A stretch of 19,043 nucleotides of DNA from contig CALDKP010000419.1 of NCBI GenBank assembly GCA_937898535.1, positions 1 through 19,043 of the forward strand. Reading direction: 5' to 3'. Positions 1 to 6,948 of the stretch are shown here, one piece after another (positions within the stretch are counted from its first letter, which is position 1; every line of letters begins with the position of its first letter). This DNA is from an uncultured Sphingomonadales bacterium (GTDB lineage Bacteria; Pseudomonadota; Alphaproteobacteria; Sphingomonadales; Sphingomonadaceae). The notes beneath the pieces were generated by a model. It was not told the origin of the DNA. It did no database searches and worked only from the letters and a program-made list of their open reading frames with translations. Position numbers and translations under genes: made by a program.

Positions 1-1
1 G

Positions 2-25
2 CTACAAGTCGCGAACGAAGGTTGA
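2..25 (+). CDS. possible 3' tail of an upstream gene (rfbA?)
   Basis: One frame reads LQVANEG and then a TGA stop at 23-25, seven bases before the rfbC start. In many proteobacterial dTDP-rhamnose clusters the glucose-1-phosphate thymidylyltransferase gene rfbA lies directly before rfbC, and RfbA proteins often end in a short tail after a YGxYL-like motif. Seven residues cannot prove identity, so this rests almost wholly on position. Confidence 0.2.
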   Translation, partial: LQVANEG

Positions 26-31
26 GTGCTG

Positions 32-150
32 ATGAATGTCATTCCGACGCCCATTGCCGATGTACTGATTTTAGAGCCCAATGTTTTTGGCGACAATCGT
101 GGCTTCCACCTCGAAAGCTGGAACGCCAAGAAGTTCAACGACGCGATCGC
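32..150 (+). CDS. rfbC: dTDP-4-dehydrorhamnose 3,5-epimerase, N-terminal fragment
   Basis: RfbC epimerises dTDP-4-keto-6-deoxyglucose at C3 and C5 during dTDP-L-rhamnose synthesis for surface polysaccharide. The frame from ATG 32 opens MNVIPTPIADVLILEP and continues NVFGDNRGFHLESWNAKKFN. This matches the start of the family, including the conserved F-G-D-x-R-G-F block that holds the substrate-binding arginine. After about 40 residues the match stops at the palindrome GCGATCGC (143-150). The next ten codons (AHRASSSTSA, then TAG at 181-183) are antisense rhaM sequence and not RfbC. A full RfbC has about 180 residues, so the catalytic His and Tyr are missing. The break is most likely an assembly or library chimera, though a real rearrangement cannot be excluded from one contig. 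Confidence 0.75.
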
Positions 151-345
151 CGCCCACCGCGCCTCATCCTCGACCTCCGCGTAGGCGAACAACTGCCGCG
201 TCTCCTCGTGGAGGAAGATCGAGTAGTTGTGCACGCCGTGGGCTTTGAGCACCGCTTCGAGCTCGGGCCAGATCGGCTGGTGACGGCGTGCATACTCGAC
301 CTCGTGGCCGGCGTGCACGCTCATGACGAAGGCTTTTCGGATCAT
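143..345 (-). CDS. rhaM: L-rhamnose mutarotase, N-terminal fragment
   Basis: RhaM interconverts the alpha and beta anomers of L-rhamnose in rhamnose catabolism. The minus strand from ATG at 345 reads MIRKAFVMSVHAGHEVEYAR, then RRHQPIWPELEAVLKAHG, then VHNYSIFLHEETRQLFAYAE and VEDEARWAAIA. This is a close match to the first two thirds of the roughly 104-residue family. Tyr18 and His22, at the active-site positions of the E. coli enzyme, are present. The fragment ends at about residue 68, just before the conserved tandem-Trp segment, exactly where the plus-strand rfbC match ends. Its codons favour GTC, CTC and GAG more than the genes downstream, which hints at a different, higher-GC source. It should not be counted as a functional gene here. 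Confidence 0.8.
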
Positions 346-420
346 GGCAGTTTCGGGAGATACGACTCGCTCTTCTTCGGCTCGGCCGGTCTGGCCATCC
401 TGAACGGCGAGATCACCCGG
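346..420. other. unassigned segment between the rhaM and universal stress protein fragments
   Basis: About 75 bases lie between the start codon of the antisense rhaM fragment and the first recognisable universal stress protein residues. On the plus strand the frame reads YDSLFFGSAGLAILNGEITR, which does not look like the linker or first domain of a universal stress protein. On the minus strand the region could be the untranslated leader of rhaM or the end of a gene before it. At least one further sequence junction should lie within it. I cannot assign it. Confidence 0.4.
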
Positions 421-783
421 CAGGGCGCGATGGTGGCCTATGACGGCGGATTTGAAGCAGCCAACGCCTTGCGCGCCGCGCTGCCGTTGCTTCAGGCCGC
501 AACGCATGTGCAGATCGCAGAGGTTGAAACCGTGCCTGAAGAATTCCCGGTAACGGACGCTGCGACCTATCTATCGCGCCATGGCGTCAGCGCCGAAATA
601 GCCGTCGCGGCAAAAGGTGATCACAGCGTCGAGGAACGGTTGCTGAATGAAGTACATGCGTGGCGACCCGATTTTCTCGTCATGGGCGCCTATGGCCATG
701 GGCGGTGGCGCGAAACCTTGTTTGGCGGCGTGACGCGGTTCATGCTGGGCGAACTGGGCATCCCTGTATTGCTGGCGCACTAA
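421..783 (+). CDS. universal stress protein, C-terminal UspA domain (5' end lost)
   Basis: The frame ending with TAA at 781-783 holds one UspA-type domain of about 120 residues. It opens with the first beta strand GAMVAYDGGFEAANALRAAL and continues through a YLSRHGVSAEI segment. The family's nucleotide-binding signature appears as DFLVMGAYGHGRWRETLFGG, and the domain ends VTRFMLGELGIPVLLAH. This form is typical of the second domain of two-domain (~270-residue) universal stress proteins, which bind ATP or signal stress in the cytoplasm. The first domain and the start codon are absent because the sequence upstream is chimeric. An open frame reaches back to position 22, but those residues come from rfbC read out of frame and from antisense rhaM, so I do not include them. 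Codon use matches the downstream genes. Confidence 0.8.
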   Translation, partial: QGAMVAYDGGFEAANALRAALPLLQAATHVQIAEVETVPEEFPVTDAATYLSRHGVSAEIAVAAKGDHSVEERLLNEVHAWRPDFLVMGAYGHGRWRETLFGGVTRFMLGELGIPVLLAH

Positions 784-844
784 ACAAAGATTGGCTTTTG
801 CCCTTTTTCCGTGCCAGCTAGGGCATGGAAATAGGGGGAAGTAC

Positions 845-2167
845 GTGACGCAAGAAACAGCCGAAACAGGCCGTCCAATGGGTTTTTGGATGGCGCTTGC
901 GCTCGTCATGGGCAGCATGATTGGGTCAGGCGTATTCCTGTTGCCCGCGAGCCTTGCGCCCTTGGGGTGGAATTCCGTTATTGGATGGTTGATCACCGTA
1001 GCCGGCGCATTGTGCGTGGCAGCGGTGTTTGGCGCGTTAAGCAAGGCCCTGCCGAAGGCGGGTGGGCCTTATGCCTACACGCGCGCGGCCTTCGGCGACG
1101 GCGCGGGCTTCGCGATTGCATGGGCCTATTGGATATCGATGTGGGTTGGCAACGCCGCCATCGCCACCGCTGCGGTCAGTTATCTGAGCCAATTGTTTCC
1201 GGTTGTCGGAACGCATGGCATATCGTCGGCAGTGACCATCGCGATTATTTGGGCATTTACGCTCATCAACATTCGCGGCACGAAGCTTGCCGGGCAAGTT
1301 CAGATCATCTGGACGATCGCAAAGCTGCTGCCTCTGGTCGCGGTGATCGGGCTTGCAGCCTATGTTCTTGCGACCCAAGGCACCGCGCTTGTCCGGCCAT
1401 TTGTTGCCGCCGATATTTCCACGACCAGCATTTCCACCGCCACCATATTGACCCTATGGGCGATGCTTGGGCTTGAGCTGGCGACCGTACCCGCCGACAA
1501 GGTGCAGGACCCCGAACGCACCATCAACCGCGCGACGCTTTTCGGAACCGCCGGCGCCGGCGTCATTTATATCCTCGTCTGCTCCGCCGTGGTCCTGATG
1601 CTGCCGGTTGCCATCACCAGCGTATCGGCTGCGCCATTTGCGGACTTTGTGAATGTGTATGCGGGCACCAATGCCGGAACCGCTATCGCCGCGGTCGGCG
1701 CGATCAGCGCGCTTGGCGCGTTGAACGGCTGGATCATGTGTCAGGCCGAGATGCCCGCCGCTTTAGCGCGCGACGGACTGTTCCCGGCATTTCTGGGCAA
1801 AGCAGGCGCCAATGGCACGCCGCGCAACGCCCATCTGTTTACCTCAACACTTTTGACGCTGGTCATCCTGATGAACAGCAGCCGGTCCATGTCATCGATG
1901 TTCGAATTTCTCATCTTGCTCACCACCGCCATTGTTCTGGTGATGTATTTCGGATGCGCCGCAGCTGCTTTCCGTTTGATGACTAAAGGACAGTTGCCAG
2001 TCACAGCCGGTTTCAAGGTCATATTGTTGCTCGCAGCGATCTATTCCTGCTGGACGATCTATGGCGCTGGGGCCGAAGCCTTGATCTGGGGCGTTGTTTT
2101 ATTGTTGGCCGGGTTCCCGGTTTTCTGGCTATTGAAGCTTGCAAGGGGTTCCAAACCCACGACCTGA
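845..2167 (+). CDS. APC-superfamily amino-acid permease (AdiC/PotE-like)
   Basis: An inner-membrane transporter of about 440 residues with some 12 hydrophobic segments. It carries the APC substrate-loop motif GSMIGSGVFLLPASLAPLG in the first membrane segment, the block GGPYAYTRAAFGDGAGF, and LTLWAMLGLELATVPA in the middle. These match the arginine/agmatine antiporter AdiC and its basic amino-acid and polyamine relatives, so amino acid or amine exchange is likely; the substrate is not readable. I chose GTG 845 because AGGGGGAA at 833-840 sits at good spacing before it and few residues precede the first helix. The frame is open back to a TTG at 791, which has no ribosome site, and ATG 878 is a shorter option. 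A dehydrogenase gene follows after 39 bases on the same strand, which suggests shared transcription and uptake of an amine or amino acid that is oxidised next. Confidence 0.85.
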   Translation: MTQETAETGRPMGFWMALALVMGSMIGSGVFLLPASLAPLGWNSVIGWLITVAGALCVAAVFGALSKALPKAGGPYAYTRAAFGDGAGFAIAWAYWISMWVGNAAIATAAVSYLSQLFPVVGTHGISSAVTIAIIWAFTLINIRGTKLAGQVQIIWTIAKLLPLVAVIGLAAYVLATQGTALVRPFVAADISTTSISTATILTLWAMLGLELATVPADKVQDPERTINRATLFGTAGAGVIYILVCSAVVLMLPVAITSVSAAPFADFVNVYAGTNAGTAIAAVGAISALGALNGWIMCQAEMPAALARDGLFPAFLGKAGANGTPRNAHLFTSTLLTLVILMNSSRSMSSMFEFLILLTTAIVLVMYFGCAAAAFRLMTKGQLPVTAGFKVILLLAAIYSCWTIYGAGAEALIWGVVLLLAGFPVFWLLKLARGSKPTT

Positions 2168-2206
2168 CGCCTACATGCAGAGGACAAGAAATTTGCGGGA
2201 CATTCG

Positions 2207-3634
2207 ATGAGCTACACTACCGATCTCGGCCTTTATATTGATGGCAGCTGGCGCAAGGGCGAAGGCCGCGATTGTCACGCCGTTATAAATCCGGCCACTG
2301 GCGAAACGCTCGCTGCGTTACCGCTGGCGACCGCGGCAGACCTCGATGAAGCGCTTGCCGCGACAGCAAAGGGTTTTGCACATTGGCGCGGTGTCGATGT
2401 AAATGCCCGCGCCGCAATATTGCATAAGGTTGCCGATCTCATCCGTGAGCGCGCAGAAGGCATCGCCGTTCTGCTCACGACCGAGCAGGGTAAGCCACTC
2501 GCCGAAGCACGGACCGAGGTTCTGTCCTGCGCCGCGCAGTTTGATTATTTCGCCGAAGAGGCCAAGCGCAGCTATGGCCGCGTTCTCGTCCGACCAACAG
2601 GGCAGCGCGCCATCGTTCTGAAACAGCCCGTTGGACCCGTTGCCGCGTTTTCACCGTGGAATTTCCCGGTCAATTTGATGTGCAAGAAAATGGCTGCAGC
2701 GCTCGCTGCGGGCTGCTCGATCATCGCCAAGCCACCGGAAGAAACGCCAGCAAGCACAAGCGGCATCATGCAGTGCGTCATCGACGGCGGCGTTCCGGGC
2801 AATGTTGCGCAGCTGGTCTATGGCGTTCCCGATATGGTGAGCCGCCACCTGATCGCATCACCCATCATCCGCAAGGTCAGCTTCACAGGGTCTGTGCCCG
2901 TGGGCAAACATTTGCTGAAACTTGCGGCAGACGGCGTTAAGCGCACCACGATGGAATTGGGTGGCCATGCGCCTGTGCTCATTTTCGATGATTGCGACCT
3001 TGAAAAGGCCATCACTTTGTCGGCCACCACCAAGTTCCGGAATGCCGGACAAGTGTGCATTTCGCCAACGCGTTTCTATGTGCAGGAAGGCGTCTACGAC
3101 CGCTTTGTCGCTGGCTTTGCTGCGCATACGAAAAATGTGCAGGTCGGCAATGGATTGGACGCTGGTACCGTCATGGGACCATTGGCCAATGCGCGGCGGC
3201 CATCGGCCATCGCGGCCCTCGTTGAAGATGCAACGTCCAAGGGCGCGAAGCTGTTGGCGGGTGGCACGCGCGGCGAACAGGGCTATTTCTTTCAGCCGAC
3301 GGTGCTCGCAGACGTTCCCAGGTCGGCAGACGTCATGGACAATGAACCATTTGGCCCCGTTGCATTGATGCGGCCATTCACGACGTTGGACGAAGCCATT
3401 GAACAGGCAAACCGCCTGCCCTTTGGCCTTGCGGCTTATGCCTTCACCGAAAACGCGCGACAGGCGAACCTTGTTGCCGATGCGTTGGATACCGGCATGG
3501 TTGGCCTCAACAGCTTTGTGATTTCTATGCCTGACGCGCCATTTGGCGGGGTTAAGGAATCCGGCTTTGGCAGCGAAGGTGGCCCCGAAGGTCTCGACAG
3601 CTATTATGTGACCAAAGCGGTCCATCAATATTGA
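2207..3634 (+). CDS. NAD(P)-dependent aldehyde dehydrogenase, succinate-semialdehyde dehydrogenase type
   Basis: A 475-residue cytosolic aldehyde dehydrogenase of normal length. Visible landmarks are the cofactor-site block GPVAAFSPWNFPVNL, the Rossmann loop SFTGSVPVGK, the general base Glu250 in MELGGHAP, and the nucleophile Cys284 in NAGQVCISPTRF. The Glu-Cys spacing of 34 is standard. The overall form (YIDGSWRKGEG, INPATGET, FGGVKESGFGSEGG) fits the succinate-semialdehyde dehydrogenase/GabD branch, which oxidises succinate semialdehyde to succinate in GABA or polyamine breakdown, but related aldehydes are possible. ATG 2207 follows GCGGGA at 2195-2200. The permease gene lies 39 bases upstream and a DUF454 gene overlaps its stop, so the three probably form one transcription unit. 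No aminotransferase is present to confirm a GABA pathway. Confidence 0.88.
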   Translation: MSYTTDLGLYIDGSWRKGEGRDCHAVINPATGETLAALPLATAADLDEALAATAKGFAHWRGVDVNARAAILHKVADLIRERAEGIAVLLTTEQGKPLAEARTEVLSCAAQFDYFAEEAKRSYGRVLVRPTGQRAIVLKQPVGPVAAFSPWNFPVNLMCKKMAAALAAGCSIIAKPPEETPASTSGIMQCVIDGGVPGNVAQLVYGVPDMVSRHLIASPIIRKVSFTGSVPVGKHLLKLAADGVKRTTMELGGHAPVLIFDDCDLEKAITLSATTKFRNAGQVCISPTRFYVQEGVYDRFVAGFAAHTKNVQVGNGLDAGTVMGPLANARRPSAIAALVEDATSKGAKLLAGGTRGEQGYFFQPTVLADVPRSADVMDNEPFGPVALMRPFTTLDEAIEQANRLPFGLAAYAFTENARQANLVADALDTGMVGLNSFVISMPDAPFGGVKESGFGSEGGPEGLDSYYVTKAVHQY

Positions 3635-3987
3635 TACAGCGGCAGCTCTGGCTGATTGGTGGATTGTCGGCTCTGGCGCTTGGCACCGTTGGTATAGCTC
3701 TGCCGTTACTGCCGACCGTACCCTTTATGATATTGGCGGCGTTTTGCTTTGCGCGCAGCAGCCCGGCGCTTGAAGCCCGCTTGATGAATCATCCCGCCTT
3801 CGGGCATCATATTGTAGCTTGGCGCGAAAAAGGGGTGGTGAGCAGGCGCGGCAAATGGTCGGCAACCGTCGCCTTTGGCGTCAGCATAGCCATTGGTTTG
3901 ATCACTTTGGTATTGCCTTGGTCGTTAATACCGCTTGGCGTTGCGATTGCGTGCCTTGGCTGGATTTGGCGACAGCCCGAAGCTTAA
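3631..3987 (+). CDS. DUF454 (YbaN-family) inner-membrane protein
   Basis: A small membrane protein of 118 residues. It shows the DUF454 signature: a first hydrophobic segment with GTVGIALPLLPTVPFMILAA, then CFARSSPALEARLMNHPAFG, then a two-helix tail. Function is unknown for the family. The start is taken as TTG 3631, which overlaps the dehydrogenase stop as TTGA. No ATG lies early in the frame, and the hydrophobic segment begins within about six residues of this codon. This argues for translational coupling to the gene before it. The stop TAA (3985-3987) overlaps the stop of the convergent crtZ gene by three bases (3985-3987 against 3984-3986), so the two transcripts face each other with no room for a terminator between them. 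Confidence 0.82.
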   Translation: MIQRQLWLIGGLSALALGTVGIALPLLPTVPFMILAAFCFARSSPALEARLMNHPAFGHHIVAWREKGVVSRRGKWSATVAFGVSIAIGLITLVLPWSLIPLGVAIACLGWIWRQPEA

Positions 3988-4499
3988 ATCGCCGCGTCGC
4001 GGACGATCGCGATCCCAGCCTCGCGTTGTTTTTTGAGATCCGCCTTCAACTTTGCAGGATCACGCGCAAACACGAAACCAAAGCTGACGCCGCCTTCCTT
4101 GCCGATGGTGGCGTGGTGCAATTTATGCGCCTGAACCAATCGCTTGGCATACCCACTGCGCGGCACATATTTGAAGTAACGCTGATGCACGAGGCCATCA
4201 TGCACGACGGTGTAGATGATGCCGTAAAACATCACGCCAAGGCCGATCCAGGTCGCAGGTTCCCAAGCATGCACACCGAGCAACAAAGGGCTGCCAATCG
4301 CAAATAAGGAGATGCTCATAACCGCGCCGACAATCCCGTAAAGATCGTTCTTTTCCAGCGTGTTGTCATGTGGTTCGTGATGGTCGCGGTGCCAGCCCCA
4401 GCCCCAGCCGTGCATGATATATTTATGGCTCGACCACGCCACCCATTCCATGACGAAGACGGTGCCAAGCACAATGAGGATGATGCTTATAACGCTCAT
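3984..4499 (-). CDS. crtZ: beta-carotene hydroxylase CrtZ (fatty acid hydroxylase superfamily)
   Basis: CrtZ is a membrane di-iron hydroxylase that adds the 3- and 3'-hydroxyl groups to beta-ionone rings, turning beta-carotene into zeaxanthin. The sequence has all the histidine clusters: SHKYIMHGWGWGWHRDHHEPH gives HX4H and HX2HH, and HDGLVHQRY and HKLHH follow later. The block EKNDLYGIVGAVMS is also characteristic. Three to four hydrophobic helices are visible. I use ATG at 4499 (MSVISIILIV), giving 171 residues as in the family, because GGGAAC lies a few bases upstream on the minus strand. A longer frame begins at a TTG at 4541 without support. It is the only carotenoid gene here, yet it fits the yellow pigments (nostoxanthin, zeaxanthin) of sphingomonads. 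It is divergent from leuC. Confidence 0.93.
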   Translation of the reverse strand: MSVISIILIVLGTVFVMEWVAWSSHKYIMHGWGWGWHRDHHEPHDNTLEKNDLYGIVGAVMSISLFAIGSPLLLGVHAWEPATWIGLGVMFYGIIYTVVHDGLVHQRYFKYVPRSGYAKRLVQAHKLHHATIGKEGGVSFGFVFARDPAKLKADLKKQREAGIAIVRDAAI

Positions 4500-4593
4500 G
4501 TTGTTCCCATTAGACCCAAACAACGGAATATTGAAGTGCAACGATTATCACCTCACTTGATTTCGCTGCAATCAGTTCTATGGCACTTTTATT
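4500..4593. promoter_or_regulatory. divergent promoter region of crtZ and leuC
   Basis: These 94 bases are the only space between the outward-facing crtZ and leuC starts, so both promoters should lie here. On the minus strand TTGCAG, 18 bases and TAATCG could serve crtZ. On the plus strand TTGATT at 4557-4562 with TATGGC 16 bases on could serve leuC, but would leave an almost leaderless message. I see no convincing ribosome site for leuC and no leucine-rich leader peptide or attenuator. Exact promoter boxes are guesses. Confidence 0.35.
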
Positions 4594-6024
4594 ATGTCCA
4601 CACCGCAAACACTGTACGAAAAAATCTGGAACGCCCATGTTGTCGAACAACGCGACGATGGTACGTGCCTGATCTTCATTGACCGCCACCTTGTGCACGA
4701 AGTGACCAGTCCGCAGGCTTTTGAAGGCCTAAGGGCGGCAGGGCGCCGTGTCCGTCGGCCCGATTTGACATTGGCTGTGCCGGACCACAACCTGCCCACC
4801 ACCGCGCGTCTTGATAGCGACGGACAACCAATCCCGATTGCAGACCCGGAAAGCGCCCAGCAATTGGAAGCGCTGGAGCGAAACGCGCCGGAGTTCGGCA
4901 TCGACTATATAAATGCCTCCGATGCCAAGCAGGGTATTGTCCATGTTGTTGGGCCAGAGCAGGGTTTTTCCCTTCCCGGCACAACGATTGTGTGCGGCGA
5001 CAGCCACACCGCGTGCCATGGTGGCCTTGGCGCCTTGGCATTCGGCATTGGTACGTCTGAGGTTGAGCATGTTCTGGCGACGCAGACGCTCCAACTGACA
5101 CGTTCAAAGTCCATGGAAGTACGCGTCGAGGGCGAATTGCGCGCAGGTGTGTCTGCCAAGGACGTCGTGCTGCACATCACGGGCGTGCTTGGTGCCGCAG
5201 GCGGCAGCGGCCATGTGATCGAATATACCGGATCCGTCATCCGCGCGCTCAGCGTCGAAGGACGTCTGACCATTTCCAACATGGCCATTGAACATGGCGC
5301 GCGCGCGGGCCTCGTAGCACCCGACGACACCACTTTTGCTTATATCAAAGGCCGTCCCATGGCCCCGTCAGGCGCAGATTGGGACGCAGCGGTTGCCTAT
5401 TGGCGCACACTCGCGACCGATGCGGGTGCAACTTATGACAAGGTCGTATCGATTGATGCCGCGGATATCGCACCCAGCGTCACATGGGGTACCAGCCCCG
5501 AAGATGTGTTGCCGATTACAGGCATCGTGCCCGATCCGTCTGCCTTTGCCGATCCGTCCAAGCAAGATGCCGCGCGCAAATCGCTTGAGTATATGGGGCT
5601 GACGCCCGGCACACGGATGACCGATATCGAAGTGCAGAATATCTTCATTGGCAGCTGCACCAACAGCCGCATTGAAGATCTGCGCGCCGCCGCTGAAATC
5701 TTAAAAGGCCGCAAAAAAGCAGCGAACGTCAAATGGGCGATTGTCGTGCCCGGCAGTGGCCTTGTGAAGCAACAGGCCGAGGACGAAGGTCTAGACCGGA
5801 TATTTACCAGCGCCGGATTTGAATGGCGTGAGCCGGGCTGTTCGGCATGTTTGGGGATGAACCCGGACAAGGTGCCCGCCGGCGAACGCTGCGCATCGAC
5901 CAGCAACCGGAATTTCGTCGGCCGCCAAGGACCGGGCGCGCGCACCCATCTGGTAAGCCCGGCAATGGCCGCAGCTGCTGCTGTGACTGGCAAGCTCACC
6001 GACGTCCGTGCGTTTGCCAGTTAA
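4594..6024 (+). CDS. leuC: 3-isopropylmalate dehydratase, large subunit
   Basis: LeuC with LeuD isomerises 2-isopropylmalate to 3-isopropylmalate, the second step of leucine synthesis, using a [4Fe-4S] cluster. The 476-residue protein is the normal length for the bacterial aconitase-type subunit. It opens with TLYEKIWNAHVV and has FIDRHLVHEVTSPQAFEGLR and VPDHNLPT. The three cluster ligands are visible: Cys355 in IGSCTNSR, and Cys416 and Cys419 in PGCSACLGMNPD. The active-site block GDSHTACHGGLGALAFGIGT is intact. ATG 4594 agrees with the family start although its ribosome site is poor. leuD follows about 320 bases downstream with one small gene between, an order in which both subunits can be made from one message. 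Confidence 0.96.
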   Translation: MSTPQTLYEKIWNAHVVEQRDDGTCLIFIDRHLVHEVTSPQAFEGLRAAGRRVRRPDLTLAVPDHNLPTTARLDSDGQPIPIADPESAQQLEALERNAPEFGIDYINASDAKQGIVHVVGPEQGFSLPGTTIVCGDSHTACHGGLGALAFGIGTSEVEHVLATQTLQLTRSKSMEVRVEGELRAGVSAKDVVLHITGVLGAAGGSGHVIEYTGSVIRALSVEGRLTISNMAIEHGARAGLVAPDDTTFAYIKGRPMAPSGADWDAAVAYWRTLATDAGATYDKVVSIDAADIAPSVTWGTSPEDVLPITGIVPDPSAFADPSKQDAARKSLEYMGLTPGTRMTDIEVQNIFIGSCTNSRIEDLRAAAEILKGRKKAANVKWAIVVPGSGLVKQQAEDEGLDRIFTSAGFEWREPGCSACLGMNPDKVPAGERCASTSNRNFVGRQGPGARTHLVSPAMAAAAAVTGKLTDVRAFAS

Positions 6025-6039
6025 GGGTAACGCACGCGC

Positions 6040-6066
6040 GGCACCGCTGGCCTATGCGGCGGTGCC
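6040..6066 (+). other. intercistronic hairpin after leuC
   Basis: GGCACCGC at 6040-6047 pairs perfectly with GCGGTGCC at 6059-6066 around an 11-base loop, 16 bases after the leuC stop. No run of T follows, so it is not a standard intrinsic terminator. It could instead protect the 3' end of the leuC message or mark a processing point between leuC and the downstream genes. No function is shown by the sequence. Confidence 0.45.
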
Positions 6067-6134
6067 AGTGAAGCTATTCCCTTTACTTGTCACAAATGCC
6101 GAAGCTAAAGCAGTTGGCATCAAGGAAGAGGCCT

Positions 6135-6341
6135 ATGACCAATAAAAAATCGGACGGTGGCGACACATGGTCGACCACAGCAAAGGTTGGCGCTGCAGTG
6201 GGTTCGGCGGCACTTGTCGCGGCGCTTTTGTACGCAGGACGCCGCAGCCTGACTCAGAAAAAGGGTAAGCTGGAACCCCTGTCGCCAGAGAACGAGGTTC
6301 CACCGATGACACACAATCAGCCCAAGACAGATACGGACTAA
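6135..6341 (+). CDS. small single-pass membrane protein of unknown function
   Basis: A 68-residue protein with a polar start (MTNKKSDGGDTWSTTAK), one hydrophobic helix (VGAAVGSAALVAALLYAG, roughly residues 18-36), a basic stop (RRSLTQKKGK) and a polar tail rich in Pro, Asn and Thr. ATG 6135 is supported by AAGGAAGAGG at 6122-6131. A longer frame opens upstream without such a site. The stop lies only four bases before leuD, so translation is probably coupled. I do not recognise a family. The basic flank after the helix and the small-residue helix suggest an anchored inner-membrane peptide. Nothing links it to leucine synthesis except its place between leuC and leuD. Confidence 0.65.
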   Translation: MTNKKSDGGDTWSTTAKVGAAVGSAALVAALLYAGRRSLTQKKGKLEPLSPENEVPPMTHNQPKTDTD

Positions 6342-6345
6342 AATT

Positions 6346-6939
6346 ATGAAAGCGATAAGCTGTGTTGAAGGCCGGGCCTATCCCGTCGGATTGAAAAATA
6401 TCGACACCGATGTGATCATCCCTGCGGTGTGGCTGAAAACCATTAGCCGCGTTGGACTGGGCAAGGGTGCATTCGAAAGCTTGCGCGCGGTCCCGGGCAA
6501 CGTGTTTGATGATCCGGAATATGCCGGTGCGCCGATATTGATCGCTGGCGACAATTTTGGTTGCGGATCGAGCCGCGAACATGCCGCCTGGGCCATGGCT
6601 GACATGGGCATATTAGCGGTGATTGCGCCGAGCTTTTCCGACATATTTTCGGGCAATGCGTTCAAGAACGGTTTGCTTGCCATCGTCCTTCCGCAGGCGG
6701 CGATTGACCGGTTGATGGAAGTCGCGCGGACCGATGACATTCACATCGATCTGGAAACGCAAACCGTCACCACCCCGTTTCAGGACCGGTTCGAATTCGA
6801 AATCGACCCATTCCGTAAACATTGCCTGATCAACGGCGTAGACGAAATTGGCCTAACGCTGAAAAGCAGCGACGCGATTTCGGTGTACGAAGCCAAATTA
6901 TCTGCGGACCGGCCCTGGCTGGCGCCAAACCCCGTTTAG
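6346..6939 (+). CDS. leuD: 3-isopropylmalate dehydratase, small subunit
   Basis: LeuD is the swivel domain that completes the LeuC active site. The 197-residue length is normal. Diagnostic blocks are NIDTDVIIPAVWLKTI near the start, the loop GDNFGCGSSREHAAWAMAD with the substrate-contacting Ser-Ser-Arg, and SFSDIFSGNAFKNGLLAI. ATG 6346 has only a weak ribosome site, so ribosomes may arrive from the small gene that ends four bases upstream. The quinone oxidoreductase gene begins nine bases after the stop. With leuC it forms the split leuCD pair; leuA and leuB are not in the window. Confidence 0.95.
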   Translation: MKAISCVEGRAYPVGLKNIDTDVIIPAVWLKTISRVGLGKGAFESLRAVPGNVFDDPEYAGAPILIAGDNFGCGSSREHAAWAMADMGILAVIAPSFSDIFSGNAFKNGLLAIVLPQAAIDRLMEVARTDDIHIDLETQTVTTPFQDRFEFEIDPFRKHCLINGVDEIGLTLKSSDAISVYEAKLSADRPWLAPNPV

Positions 6940-6948
6940 GAGAGAGAC

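Noticed and set aside
22..783. A single 253-codon open frame at the left end
   Set aside because: It runs through rfbC out of frame, then antisense rhaM, then an unassigned stretch and only at the end a real universal stress protein domain. Only the last ~120 codons are supported.
2858..3628. 256-codon open frame opposite the aldehyde dehydrogenase
   Set aside because: The plus strand carries the conserved dehydrogenase catalytic Cys and cofactor motifs over the same bases; the opposite frame has no recognisable motif.
6040..6066. Intrinsic terminator after leuC
   Set aside because: The hairpin is perfect but no T-run follows, and leuD and its neighbours follow closely on the same strand.
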